In this document: piece after piece, positions 33,201-44,869 of the stretch | How positions within the stretch are numbered: position 1 is the stretch's first letter | Layout of the letters: every line of letters starts with the position of its first letter | Position numbers and translations under genes: made by a program | Notes under the pieces: model-generated | The model's database searches: none | What the model was told of the DNA's origin: nothing | What the model saw: the letters and a program-made list of their open reading frames with translations, nothing else | Origin: Beroe forskalii | Taxonomy: Eukaryota > Ctenophora > Nuda > Beroida > Beroidae | Assembly (NCBI GenBank): GCA_011033025.1 | Contig: WFMF01000032.1 | Location: 496,001 to 560,000 of the forward strand | DNA: 64,000 nucleotides | Direction: 5' to 3'

Positions 33201-36200
33201 ACATCTATGCCCAATAAGGGGCGAAAAAGGCAGTTTTTAAGCCCGAAAACACGATTTTAACCCCCAATAACAGACAGAAAATGGCTGATTTCGGGATTCT
33301 GAAGTATGGTATGTCTTTCTTAGGTCGTCCATGGATGGCGTGCAAATTTTCGGCATAATCGGCCAAAGTTTTTCGATTTTGGATCTTGGGTGCCTCAGAA
33401 ATGAAGACACGCATGGATCACTGTTTTGAGAGGTAAAATAAGGTTTTTGGATTTTACAAGAAAAACAAAGGAAAACTGGCGAATATCATTGGTTCAGTGG
33501 TTTCAGGCGAATTATTTATGACCAGATACACTTCTATTTGACCACCCATGAGTCATCTACGTCCAATAAGGGGCGAAAAAAGGAGTTTTTAAGCCCAAAA
33601 ACGCAATTTTAACCCCCCATAACAGACAGGAAATGGCTGATTTCGGGATTCTGAAGTATGGTATGTCTTTCTTAGGTCGTCCATGGATGGCGTGCAAATT
33701 TCAGCTAAATTGGTCAAAGTTTTTCGATTTCGGATCTTGGGTGCCTCAGAAATGAAGACACGCATGAATCACTGTTTTGAGAGGTAAAATAGGGTTTTTT
33801 TGATTTTACAGGAAAACAAAGGAAAACTGGCGAATATCATTGGTTCAGTGGTTTCAGGCGAATTATTTATGACCAGATACACTTCTATTTGACCACCCAT
33901 GAGACATCTATGCCCAATAAGGGGCGAAAAAGGCAGTTTTTAAGCCCAAAAACGCGATTTTAACCCCCCATAACAGACAGAAAATGGCTGATTTCGGGAT
34001 TCTGAAGTATGGTATGTCTTTCTTAGGTCGTCCATGGATGGCGTGCAAATTTTCAGCTCAATTGGTCAAAGTTTTTCGATTTCGGATCTTGGGTGCCTCA
34101 GAAATGAAGACACGCATGATCAATCACTGTTTTGAGAGGTAAAAATAGGGTTTTTTTTTTTTTAATATTTTACATGAAAACAAAGGAAAACTGGCGAATA
34201 TCATGGGTTCAGTGGTTTCAGACGAATTATTTATGACCAGATACACTTCTATTTGACCACCCATGAGTCATCTTCGCCCAATAAGGGGCGAAAAAAAGGA
34301 GTTTTTAAGCCCAAAAACGCGATTTTAACCCCCCATAACAGACAGGAAATGGCTGATTTCGGGATTCTGAAGTATGGTATGTCTTTCTTAGGTCGTCCAT
34401 GGATGGCGTGCAAATTTTCAGCTCAATCGGTCAAAGTTTTTCGATTTCGGATCTTGGGTGCCTCAGAAATGAAGACACGCATGCATCACTGTTTTGAGAG
34501 GTAAAAATAGGGTTTTTTTGATTTTACATGAAAACTGGCGAATATCATGGGTTCAGTGGTTTCAGACGAATTATTTATGACCAGATACACTTCTATTTGA
34601 CCACTCATGAGACATCTATGCCCAATAAGGGGCGAAAAAAGGCAGTTTTTAAGCCCAAAAACGCGATTTTAACCCCCCATAACAGACAGAAAATGGCTGA
34701 TTTCGGGATTCTGAAGTATGGTATGTCTTTCTTAGGTCGTCCATGGATGGCGTGCAAATTTTCATCTCAATCGGCCAAAGCTTTTCGATTTCGGATCTTG
34801 GGTGCTTCAGAAGTGAACACACGCATGGATCACAGTTTTGAGAGGTAAAAATAGGGTTTTTTGATTTTACAGGAAAACAAAGAAAAACTGGCGAATATCA
34901 TTGCTTCAGTGGTTTCAGGCGAATTATTTATGACCAGATACACTTCTATTTGACCACTCATGAGACATCTACGCCCAATAAGGGGCGAAAAAGGCAGTTT
35001 TTAAGCCCAAAAACGCGATTTTAACCCCCCATAACAGACAGAAAATGGCTGATTTCGGGATTCTGAAGTATGGTATGTCTTTCTTAGGTCGTCCATGGAT
35101 GGCGTGCAAATTTTCAGCATAATCAGCCAAAGTTTTTCGATTTTGGATCTTGGGTGCCTCAGAAATGAAGACACGCATGGATCACTGTTTTGAGAGGTAA
35201 AAATAAGGTTTTTTGGATTTTACAAGAAAACAAAGGAAAACTGGCGAATATCATTGGTTCAGTGGTTTCAGGCGAATTATTTATGACCAGATACACTTCT
35301 ATTTGACCACCCATGAGTCATCTACGTCCAATAAGGGGCGAAAAAAAGGAGTTTTTAAGCCCAAAAACGCAATTTTAACCCCCCATAACAGACAGGAAAT
35401 GGCTGATTTCGGGATTCTGAAGTATGGTATGTCTTTCTTAGGTCGTCCATGGATGGCGTGCAAATTTTCAGCTAAATTGGTCAAAGTTTTTCGATTTCGG
35501 ATCTTGGGTGCCTCAGAAATGAAGACACGCATGAATCACTGTTTTGAGAGGTAAAAATAGGGTTTTTTTGATTTTACATGAAAACAAAGGAAAACTGGCG
35601 AATATCATGGGTTCAGTGGTTTCAGACGAATTATTTATGACCAGATACACTTCTATTTGACCACCCATGAGACATCTATGCCCAATAAGGGGCGAAAAAA
35701 GGCAGTTTTTAAGCCCAAAAACGCGATTTTAACCCCCATAACAGACAGAAAATGGCTGATTTCGGGATTCTGAAGTATGGTATGTCTTTCTTAGGTCGTC
35801 CATGGATGGCGTGCAAATTTTCAGCACAATCGGCCAAAGTTTTTCGATTTCGGATCTTGGGTGCCTCAGAAATGAAGACACGCATGGATCACTGTTTTGA
35901 GAGGTAAAAATAGGGTTTTTTGGATTTTACAGGAAAACAAAGGAAAACTGGCGAATATCATTGGTTCAGTGGTTTCAAGTGAATTATTTATGACCAGATA
36001 CACTTCTATTTGACCACCCATGAGACATCTATGCCCAATAAGGGGCGAAAAAAGGCAGTTTTTAAGCCCAAAAACGCGATTTTAACCCCCCATAACAGAC
36101 AGAAAATGGCGGATTTCGGGATTCTGAAGTGGTATGTCTTTCTTAGGTCGTCCATGGATGGCGTGCAAATTTTCAGCACAATCGGCCAAAGTTTTTTCGA

Positions 36201-39002
36201 TTTCGGATCTTGGGTGCCTCAGAAATGGAGACACGCATGGATCACTGTTTTGAGAGGTAAAAATAGGAAAACAAACGAAAACTGACGAATATCATTGCTT
36301 CAGTGGTTTCAGGCAAATAATTTATGACCAGATACACTTCTATTTGACCACCCATGAGTCATCTACGTCCAATAAGGGGCGAAAAAAAGGAGTTTTTAAG
36401 CCCAAAAACGCAATTTTAACCCCCCATAACAGACAGGAAATGGCTGATTTCGGGATTCTGAAGTATGGTATGTCTTTCTTAGGTCGTCCATGGATGGCGT
36501 GCAAATTTTCAGCTAAATTGGTCAAAGTTTTTCGATTTCGGATCTTGGGTGCCTCAGAAATGAAGACACGCATGAATCACTGTTTTGAGAGGTAAAAATA
36601 GGGTTTTTTTGATTTTACATGAAAACAAAGGAAAACTGGCGAATATCATGGGTTCAGTGGTTTCAGACGAATTATTTATGACCAGATACACTTCTATTTG
36701 ACCACCCATGAGACATCTATGCCCAATAAGGGGCGAAAAAGGCAGTTTTAAGCCCAAAAACGCGATTTTAACCCCCCATAACAGACAGAAAATGGCTGAT
36801 TTCGGGATTCTGAAGTATGGTATGTCTTTCTTAGGTCGTCCATGGATGGCCTGCAAATTTTCAGCACAATCGGCCAAACTTTTTCGATTTCGGATCTTGG
36901 GTGCCTCAGAAATGAGAAGACATGCATGGATCACTGTTTTGAGAGGTAAAAATAGGGTTTTTTGGATTTTACAGGAAAACAAAGGAAAACTGGCGAATAT
37001 CATTGTTTCAGTGGTTTCAAGTGAATTATTTATGACCAGATACACTTCTATTTGACCACCCATGAGACATCTATGCCCAATAAGGGGCGAAAAAAGGCAG
37101 TTTTTAAGCCCAAAAACGCGATTTTAACCCCCCATAACAGACAGAAAATGGCTGATTTCGGGATTCTGAAGTGGTATGTCTTTCTTAGGTCGTCCATGGA
37201 TGGCGTGCAAATTTTCAGCACAATCGGCCAAAGTTTTTTCGATTTCGGATCTTGGGTGCCTCAGAAATGGAGACACGCATGGATCACTGTTTTGAGAGGT
37301 AAAAATAGGAAAACAAACGAAAACTGACGAATATCATTGCTTCAGTGGTTTCAGGCAAATAATTTATGACCAGATACACTTCTATTTGACCACCCATGAG
37401 ACATCTAGCACAATAAGGGGCGAAAAAAAGGAGTTTTTAAGCCCAAAAACGCAATTTTAACCCCCCATAACAGACAGGAAATGGCTGATTTCGGGATTCT
37501 GAAGTATGGTATGTCTTTCTTAGGTCGTCCATGGATGGCGTGCAAATTTTCAGCTAAATTGGTCAAAGTTTTCGATTTCGGATCTTGGGTGCCTCAGAAA
37601 TGAAGACACGCATGAATCACTGTTTTGAGAGGTAAAAATAGGGTTTTTTTGATTTTACATGAAAACAAAGGAAAACTGGCGAATATCATGGGTTCAGTGG
37701 TTTCAGACGAATTATTTATGACCAGATACACTTCTATTTGACCACCCATGAGACATCTATGCCCAATAAGGGGCGAAAAAAGGCAGTTTTTAAGCCCAAA
37801 AACGCGATTTTAACCCCCCATAACAGACAGAAAATGGCTGATTTCGGGATTCTGAAGTATGGTATGTCTTTCTTAGGTCGTCCATGGATGGCGTGCAAAT
37901 TTTCAGCACAATCGGCCAAAGTTTTTCGATTTCGGATCTTGGGTGCCTCAGAAATGAAGACACGCATGGATCACTGTTTTGAGAGGTAAAAATAGGGTTT
38001 TTTGGATTTTACAGGAAAACAAAGGAAAACTGGCGAATATCATTGTTTCAGTGGTTTCAAGTGAATTATTTATGACCAGATACACTTCTATTTGACCACC
38101 CATGAGACATCTATGCCCAATAAGGGGCGAAAAAAGGCAGTTTTTAAGCCCAAAACGCGATTTTAACCCCCCATAACAGACAGAAAATGGCTGATTTCGG
38201 GATTCTGAAGTGGTATGTCTTTCTTAGGTCGTCCATGGATGGCGTGCAAATTTTCAGCACAATCGGCCAAAGTTTTTTCGATTTCGGATCTTGGGTGCCT
38301 CAGAAATGGAGACACACGCATGGATCACTGTTTGAGAGGTAAAAATAGGAAAACAAACGAAAACTGACGAATATCATTGCTTCAGTGGTTTCAGGCAAAT
38401 AATTTATGACCAGATACACTTCTATTTGACCACCCATGAGACATCTAGCACAATAAGGGGCGAAGAAAGGCAGTTTTTAAGCCCAAAAACGCAATTTTAA
38501 CCCCCATAACAGACAGAAAATGGCTGATTTCGGAATTCTGAAGTATGGTATGCCTTTCTTAGGTCGTCCATGGATGGCGTGCAAATTTTCAGCTCAATCA
38601 GCCAAAGCTTTTCGATTTCGGATCTTGGGTGCCTCAGAAATGAAGACACGCATGGATCACTGTTTTGAGAAGTAAAAATAGGGTTTTTTTGATTTTACAG
38701 GAAAACAAAGGAAAACTGGCGAATATCATTGGTTCAGTGGTTTCAGGCGAATTTGACCACCCATGAGACATCAACGCCCAATAAGGGGCGTAAAAGGCAG
38801 TTTTTAAGCCCAAAAACGCGATTTTTACCCCCCCCCCATAACAGACAGAAAATGGCTGATTTCGGGATTCTGAAGTATGGTAGGTCTTTCTTAGGTCGTC
38901 CATGGATGGCGTGCAAATTTTCAGCTCAATCGGCCAAAGCTTTTCGATTTCGGATCCTGGGTGCCTCAGAAATGAAGACCCGCATGGATCACTGTTTTGA
39001 GA
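30290..39002. repeat. Second large tandem array, ~350-bp monomer, about 25 copies, with higher-order repeats
   Basis: The phrase ATGGATCACTGTTTTGAGAG and close variants recur about every 350 bp from 30303 to 38992. Other monomer landmarks are CACTTCTATTTGACCACC, TAAGGGGCGAAAAAAGGCAG, TTCTTAGGTCGTCCATGGAT and GGATCTTGGGTGCCTCAG. It is unrelated to the 17-27 kb array. Higher-order structure is visible: a monomer variant lacking the GTTTTTTGGATTTTAC segment occurs at about 36255, 37298 and 38338, a period of about 1.04 kb (three monomers). A longer-range copy pairs 31740-32039 with 34528-34848. Frames of 77-169 residues on both strands are by-products, because they break at indels between copies. 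Confidence 0.97.
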
Positions 39003-41074
39003 TTTATTATTATTAGATGTGAGTTAAAACGTGAATTTCTAAATTAGATGTGAATCCCTCAAAAACAAATAAATACATACTTTGGTACTGCTAGTACCCA
39101 ATATAAAAACAGTCTAAAGCAGTGTGAATGAGTACCTGTAACAGTGATGGTTGGATAAGGACACCACCGCTCCAGTGCAGCATTGTGGTGGGAGTGGTGA
39201 CCGATCAAACTGCGTGTTGTCTGACGTTGACAGACCCTCTCGAGAATCAGCGCCGGCCGCTTCGCGGCTGGCGTCAGCGGGTCATACATCGTACGACAAA
39301 CTGCGTGTCATCGTACTGCATGTACAAGCCTTGAGCCTGCGGAGCAGGAGTATCTTGGAATTGGGTATATGTATTTTGCACCAGAGAAAAAAACATTGTT
39401 TAAGGACAGCTGATTCCTTGAATTTACTCTATTCAAATTAATGATAATGGTGATAAGAGAACATACGTGACATAAGGTACTGGTGCCCCAAAGGTACGGG
39501 AAAGAGAAACCATGAAAAAACTACAAAAAGCTCGAATGATTCACCATATCACTCTCAGTTGTTGTGTTGTGCCATCTTGTCTCGACAGCTACAGCTAAGT
39601 GGTACTTTGCAGTTTTGACATCAGGTAACTAACGGCTGTCTGTGATAGAAGTGGTAAGATGATGGAATCGGGAATACTTCAGTATTATAAAGATCAGTGT
39701 GGGGAACGGACATTTCATCTCACGACACTTCGTCTCAGGACACTTTATCTCGCAATATGCCAGCTCAACGCAAAGGTTAGGGTCTGGGTTAGGGTTATGG
39801 TATTGGTTAGGGTCAGGACACGGAGATAAAGTGTCCTGAGATGAAATGTCGTGAGATGAGATGTCAAGAACATCATGAACAACACTAGAGGGTTTTCGAA
39901 TGCACCGCATAAGCATAGGCCTGACGTGCATAATGAAATGCAACAACTGAATAGTGAGCGTTTGCCGATTATTTATGAATTGAATAGAAGAATGTATTCT
40001 TAAAATAAAACATTTCATCCCATTTAAGATTTAAGATCAAAATATGATACAATTTGAAACAAAACATAATTTCGGAATAAACAATTTAATACTTTAATAC
40101 ATTAAATTCTATTATAATTCGTCATCTAAATAAAAACCGAAATAAACCATAATATCTTTGTCAGATGGGCAATGATAATGCGAAAAGTTGAAAAAATTTG
40201 ATGACACGAATGAATTTGAGACCAAGAAATGAACGGGTGGGAGTTCTACACTTTTGCAGTAGTGGGGTTAACTTATTAATATTTCACGTAGGATTTATTG
40301 GTGAGTATGATAATTTGACCAATAAACATTTGCCCGCTCCAACAAATTAAAGTTCGGAGCTTTTTGTCAAAACTATAAGAGCGCACATTTCTTCTCCCCA
40401 ATCCTTGACAATACGTTCCAGTTTTCACGGAATATACGACCACCACTCAACAATGAGTGGTGATTTTGAGAATTCTCTTCTGGGCCAAGTGAAACAACTT
40501 TATTCTGGAATTCAAGACTTAGTCGTCTCACTTCACCGCGCCAAGAAATTCTTTATATAATGCGGCTCATTAATTATTATCAAATAATTCCATCCAGCAC
40601 CCTCAGAACAATAGAAAACATGCTCATCTAGATTCAAGATGCATCCATCAAATAACGAAACGTCCGAGACCATAGATATGATATATAAATTGAAGTGCAA
40701 AATCCCCAAAAGCTTTCACGACGTTCAAATTTCAATTTTTATACAGTTATAGTGTTCTATTTTCAAAATTACCATAATAAACATTGCATTACTCTATCGT
40801 TATAAATGCCAATTCATATAATATTTCCCATATTATTTAATTTTCCCATATCATTTAATGCACTTGAGTTGATAAATGCACGACAAACATTCTAAAATAA
40901 ACATTAACAGTATTTCAAGGAATTTATACATCCATACGCGTGCAGTATCGTAAATTCGTACTATTTCAATAGACTTAGATCAATAGTTCATAGTTGATAT
41001 TGATATCGTATGAATTAGAATTATATACACTTTCTGCAAAGCTCCATCGCCCGTCATCAACATAATATCACAGG
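39003..41074. other. AT-rich interval with one MITE-like element
   Basis: Near 39240-39275 is a GC-rich palindromic stretch (GCGCCGGCCGCTTCGCGGC). A possible small exon around 39060-39290 (minus strand, donor TTACAG|GTACTC) could not be tied to a family. The rest is AT-rich, with no gene supported. Confidence 0.5.
39709..39865. mobile_element. ~157-bp inverted-repeat element with TTAGGG-containing loop
   Basis: The left arm GGACATTTCATCTCACGACA and its continuation CAGGACACTTTATCTC are inverted on the right (GAGATAAAGTGTCCTGAGAT, then GTCGTGAGATGAGATGTC). The loop holds GGTTAGGGTCTGGGTTAGGG and further GTTAGGG words. A related decayed copy is in the intron near 15225-15305. Confidence 0.7.
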
Positions 41075-41086
41075 TCAATACCTCTC

Positions 41087-41266
41087 ACCAAACACATCGC
41101 AGTGGTATTCCGGTCCATTGGTATTTGGCAACTCTATCGCCGGGCAATAGTTACTGTAAGCTTTGTACATTTGTAAAAGCACTGTCATTTCACTCAAATA
41201 GTAGAGGTGCATATATTCAGCAGGAAAGAGAGAGAACAGGAAAGCTAATCTTCTCAACGTCACACC
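41087..41266 (-). CDS. Possible exon, unrecognised protein
   Basis: On the minus strand an open frame reads VTLRRLAFLFSLFPAEYMHL, then YLSEMTVLLQMYKAYSNYCP and PNTNGPEYHCDVF. It is followed by a strong donor-like TTTG|GTGAGA (the frame would otherwise stop at TGA 41075-41077). The acceptor side is weaker (GATAAG, with TTTTCAG nine bases upstream). The residue pattern is protein-like and GC is raised relative to its flanks, but no family is recognised. It is downstream of, and on the same strand as, the F-box gene, which ends in its own stop codon, so it would belong to another gene. Confidence 0.35.
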
Positions 41267-41269
41267 TTA

Positions 41270-42224
41270 TCATCTGAAAACGCAATCAATTAGGAAGTGC
41301 AAACCTCAGTTCGTTTCAATAAGAGCGAACAATGATGGTTTCTAAGCGATAATACGCCTCGAAGTGGTGACCGCAACTTACCTGGTCTGGAAACCCTCGC
41401 CCGGATTTGTCTTTATTGTGGTGGAGACTTAGTCAGTGTGATTTTCAGTGTGGTTGTGCGTGCATCCCGATGAGCTACTAGTTTTTACATGTTGGTACCT
41501 ACACAGGACTTGGTAGTACTCACCAGCGTTTAGACACTATTGATTGTTTGAGTAGAGTTTTAATCATATTTTATCTCTTAATTGGTGTACAGTGCCCTGT
41601 AGAGGGCCTTCTGATATTCAGTTACTTATTATATTTATTTATTCTCTGCCCATAAAAGCGGCACACCTCCTCGGAGTGATTAACGTGCAAATAATTTTCC
41701 CCGAAACCAAAAAGGATTTGGTTGTGTTGTTGTGATGGTTCGCGGCGGTGTTAAAGTAAGTTGCAGCAGATTTAACCGTCGCATTCTTTGCAAGACCAAC
41801 GGTCCTGCTAGTCTCAGTGTAAAATCATCGTTTGGTTTATACAAGCGTTGAATTTCTCTTGGAGAGGACGATTAAAAACTGACATCAGAAATAACAGAGA
41901 ATTTAAATTGTTAACTGCAACATCATTGGAACTCAGGGTCGAAGCAAGTTCAATAACTTATCTAATAAAATACAGGGTCAGGTCAAAACTTAAAATTACA
42001 AAGTCTCTTAACAAATCGCCTTAAACCCTGTCTAGACGAGATGATCAATGTAGATCACGTGACAAAACGTAACACGTGACACGTAACACGGGATGCGATC
42101 ATGCGTTGAAGGCAACCAAAACTTATTAAGTTATTTGCGTCTAGACGAGATGATCGACGATTGTAATCATTGAACATAATCGTTCGCTACTTATTTTGTT
42201 TGGACAGGGCCCTTAGAATTATAA
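41270..42224. other. Spacer between the possible exon and the F-box gene
   Basis: GTCTAGACGAGATGATC is directly repeated at about 42030 and 42140, near CACGTGAC words. At 41795-41820 AAGACCAACGGTCCTGCTAG resembles the dispersed fragment at 13500. No gene was seen. Confidence 0.5.
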
Positions 42225-42872
42225 TTATATCACACTCAAAAGGCGTGAGTGTTCCTGAGAAAGCTCCTTTAACCCCATAACTTTAAACCGGTATTTGAGC
42301 CCCTTAGCGCACCGGAACTCTAGCACATAATAACTTGTCACCACAGCTCCGGGGTTCTTATTCCCACTGGGGGTCAGGGAGGAAGTCTCAACTTGAACCA
42401 TACACCGATGCGGTGGTGTAAGGTGATTGTCTTCCCAGGCCGCTAGTGCCGGCAGTTCGCTTATATCATCAAGGTCACCGCAGTCGAGACAACATTGTGA
42501 GGTTAAATCGCCTGATGTGTTCATACTGATGTTGAAGAGTGGTTTTTTAGAAGCATCAGGTGCCCAAACGAAGTATTGACCCAAAAGTCCTGTTCTTGTT
42601 GCGACTGTTTGTACAACCATGGATCCGCATCTAAATGATGTACCGAGAAGTTTTCTGTGCTTGTACAGCACATCTCTGTAGAACTTTTTAGCATGATCTG
42701 AGTACTCTGGTGTGACATCGAAATCTCGAGTACAAATACCACACCACAGATAAATATCTTCACTTATCAGGGAGTAAAGCTGTGAAGAACATGTAGATAA
42801 CTCGAGAGTGTCTCGAACGTTGAGAAAAGTGACTACGTTATAAAGAAGTTCCTTGGGAAGAAAGCATAGCAT
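42225..42872 (-). CDS. F-box protein, FBXO31-like, intronless and short
   Basis: A 215-residue uninterrupted frame from ATG (42870-42872) to TAA (42225-42227). An N-terminal F-box (about residues 1-45: FLPKELLYNVVTFLNVRDTL, then LCxxxxxW-like IYLWCGIC) would bind Skp1 in an SCF ubiquitin ligase. It is followed by YRDVLYKHRKLLG (residues 65-77) and KPLFNISM (110-117). These match the F-box-to-substrate-domain region of the FBXO31 family (YxxLLHKYRxxLG ... KPLFRIxL). Human FBXO31 is more than twice as long, so this is either a reduced paralogue or has lost the rest of the domain; a C-terminal half reads YYVLEFRCAKGLKYRF. No introns are apparent, and the start is the first Met after upstream sequence without coding character. 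A retrocopy origin is possible, but the frame is intact. FBXO31 identity is moderate; F-box assignment is stronger. Confidence 0.75.
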   Translation of the reverse strand: MLCFLPKELLYNVVTFLNVRDTLELSTCSSQLYSLISEDIYLWCGICTRDFDVTPEYSDHAKKFYRDVLYKHRKLLGTSFRCGSMVVQTVATRTGLLGQYFVWAPDASKKPLFNISMNTSGDLTSQCCLDCGDLDDISELPALAAWEDNHLTPPHRCMVQVETSSLTPSGNKNPGAVVTSYYVLEFRCAKGLKYRFKVMGLKELSQEHSRLLSVI

Positions 42873-43789
42873 TGTTATCAGTAGTGAAACTGCGTCGTTT
42901 AATTCGACATCCTGAGGTACAAGTGTGGTCAGTGGTGTTATCGAATTTTACAGGTCATTAATGGTGAGAATGTTATTAACTAAATTTTTAGAGCTAAAAC
43001 TGTGGACAAGAAGATCAATTGACAGAGCAAGACATAGAGATTAGATATCTTCTGTAACCCAAAATCATGAATTAATTCAGTAGTAGGTAGCTGGTAGGAC
43101 CAATACTAAACATACTCGATTATTGAATAGATTCACCTAAGTTAGCACATCATAAATCTGGCAAAGATAAATCTTTTAAAATCCTGCACATTGCTACTTC
43201 TTACTACTTCATCAACATATCAACAACCGAAACAAGTCAATAACATCATGATCTATGATATAAATCATAGTTATAAAAAGATATGTACATATGATGTACC
43301 TACCAACAAATTTAAATTTTCATTACAAGAAATTATTGACTTAGAAAGTTCAAGTCGTTCCAGCAAACCTTTTTGCTCTTTACCCAAAAATTTTGATTCG
43401 ACCAACCGCTTGAAACTGTTCACCGGCAGATATGTACATTTCAGCGAGTTTTTCAACAAAAAGATTATGATGAATTCCCTTAAGTCCGATATGTTTCACC
43501 AGCAACTGAATTATCTGGAACTGTATAATTTATTCATCTTCAGGATACCATATAATAGCAAATGTTCTGCTATCTCAGGCTTATCATGCAAGTCTAATAG
43601 CTGACCGTAATATTCCTTTCCTTGCACAATGTCTCTAGATTCGACATAAGTAATAAAAACAGTTTTTCAGCAACTTTGCGTGAAATCCCAAATCTGCAAA
43701 ATGAACTTTGTTATTGACACGAAACAGATTGTTTTCATTTCATCTACCATAACCGAAGTAGGAACCGTCTTCTATCTGCTGGCTTGGAA
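42873..43789. other. Upstream region of the F-box gene, AT-rich
   Basis: A 137-codon open frame lies at 43191-43604 (plus) but lacks a recognisable domain, splice signals or a clear ATG context. No other feature was recognised. Confidence 0.45.
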
Positions 43790-44480
43790 AGATTCAGGTA
43801 ATTTTTTCACTGCATGATTCTATCATGACTTAATCAACATACCTAAAATACAAATCAGGTTAGAGACTTATAGAGATCAAGAATCCAATGTCTTATCTAT
43901 AGAGGTACATAACAAATTACTGCATATCGATTTTCTAATTCAAGGATTGACATAAGAGGTGGAAGAGACTAAACTGTGAATCATCAGCGGTTACCCTACA
44001 GTTGTAAGGTTTCCCTGCCATCTGCGATGTAGATGTCCCATCAGCAGGTGACAAAGGGCAAGGATCGGAGGGGTTTCGGCCCACGTACCCCTCACAGCTT
44101 ACAACTGCAAGGCTGGGCCACCGAGGACTCCGGATTCATGAGCAAAACAGTTTAGAGGGAAGGGGGTGGAAAAAGAAAGAGTTCACTAGTTCAGTAGAGG
44201 TGAAAGATCATTGAGTGCTAAAATCGTGTGGAATATCTAAGTATAAAGCTATTAAAACCTGAATTTGAACGTTGAAATAAAGGGGGAGGTTGCAGGCATC
44301 TGCCTGTCCAGCCCCACATTCAGTACCGGCCCAGGATACTCATACAGTAAGTTGCTCAAGGTCAGCAACAAGCTGCACGACAAACCAGTACAGAATATGA
44401 AGAACCTCGTGTGCCAATACCTAAACAAATTGATCTAAAATTGTACTGTTATATAAAATTACATATTTTTGAAAAACAAA
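43790..44480 (-). mobile_element. Decayed retroelement 3' region (family copy 1)
   Basis: In reverse complement this segment aligns by eye with 51500-52110: CCTTGCAGTTGTAAGCTGTG, GGGTACGTGGGCCGAAACCC, AACCGCTGATGATTCACAG and CGCGAGGTTCTTCACATTCT or near-variants occur in the same order. The copy at 51320-51560 also carries a reverse-transcriptase-like frame, so this one is probably the 3' end of the same retroelement. It is non-coding. Confidence 0.6.
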
Positions 44481-44639
44481 GAAAGTCAAAACAGACGAAA
44501 GTAAAAACAGACTTGCGCGCGATCGGACGCGCGCGGCGATAAATTTTATAATTAATCGATTTATTGCGCTACGTGAAATGCTAAACTTTTCCCGCGCCTT
44601 ACATCTAGTCGTAGTCTATTAATAGATCCAGTAGACCTT

Positions 44640-44860
44640 ACGACCCTTGCCACACTGCCACATTGCCACACTGCCACACTCGAGAGTGTGGCAAATATAG
44701 TGTGGCACTGTGGCAGTGTGGCAGATTTTCGAGTTCTGCCACACTATTTTACGCTTTTTGCCACACTGCCGCACTGCCACACTCGAAATCAGTGTGGCAG
44801 CCACACTGCCACACTCCGTTGTCCGACCTTACGAAGAGTGTGGCAGCCACACTACTCCAA
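44640..44860. repeat. Cluster of TGCCACAC / GTGTGGCA words in both orientations
   Basis: About fifteen copies of TGCCACAC or its complement GTGTGGCA lie within 220 bp, arranged so that many can pair, for example CCACACTCGAGAGTGTGG (44674-44691). A 10-bp direct repeat GACCTTACGA at 44634-44643 and 44825-44834 brackets most of it and could be a target duplication, although the same words continue just outside. Similar GGCAGT/GCCACT words occur at 45095-45135. Confidence 0.8.
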
Positions 44861-44869
44861 AAGAAGAAA

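Noticed and set aside
30290-39002. Recurrent 77-169-residue open frames on both strands in the second array
   Set aside because: They repeat because the monomer repeats; frames are broken by indels in many copies and no domain or start context is conserved.
39060-39330. Possible sushi/CCP exon (CNSDGWIRTPPLQC on plus strand)
   Set aside because: The C-x-GW-x-PP-x-C end is suggestive, but no convincing acceptor or other domain half was found, and the opposite strand reads equally open with a donor.
43191-43604. 137-residue plus-strand frame
   Set aside because: No ATG at its start, no recognised domain, AT-rich composition and no splice context.
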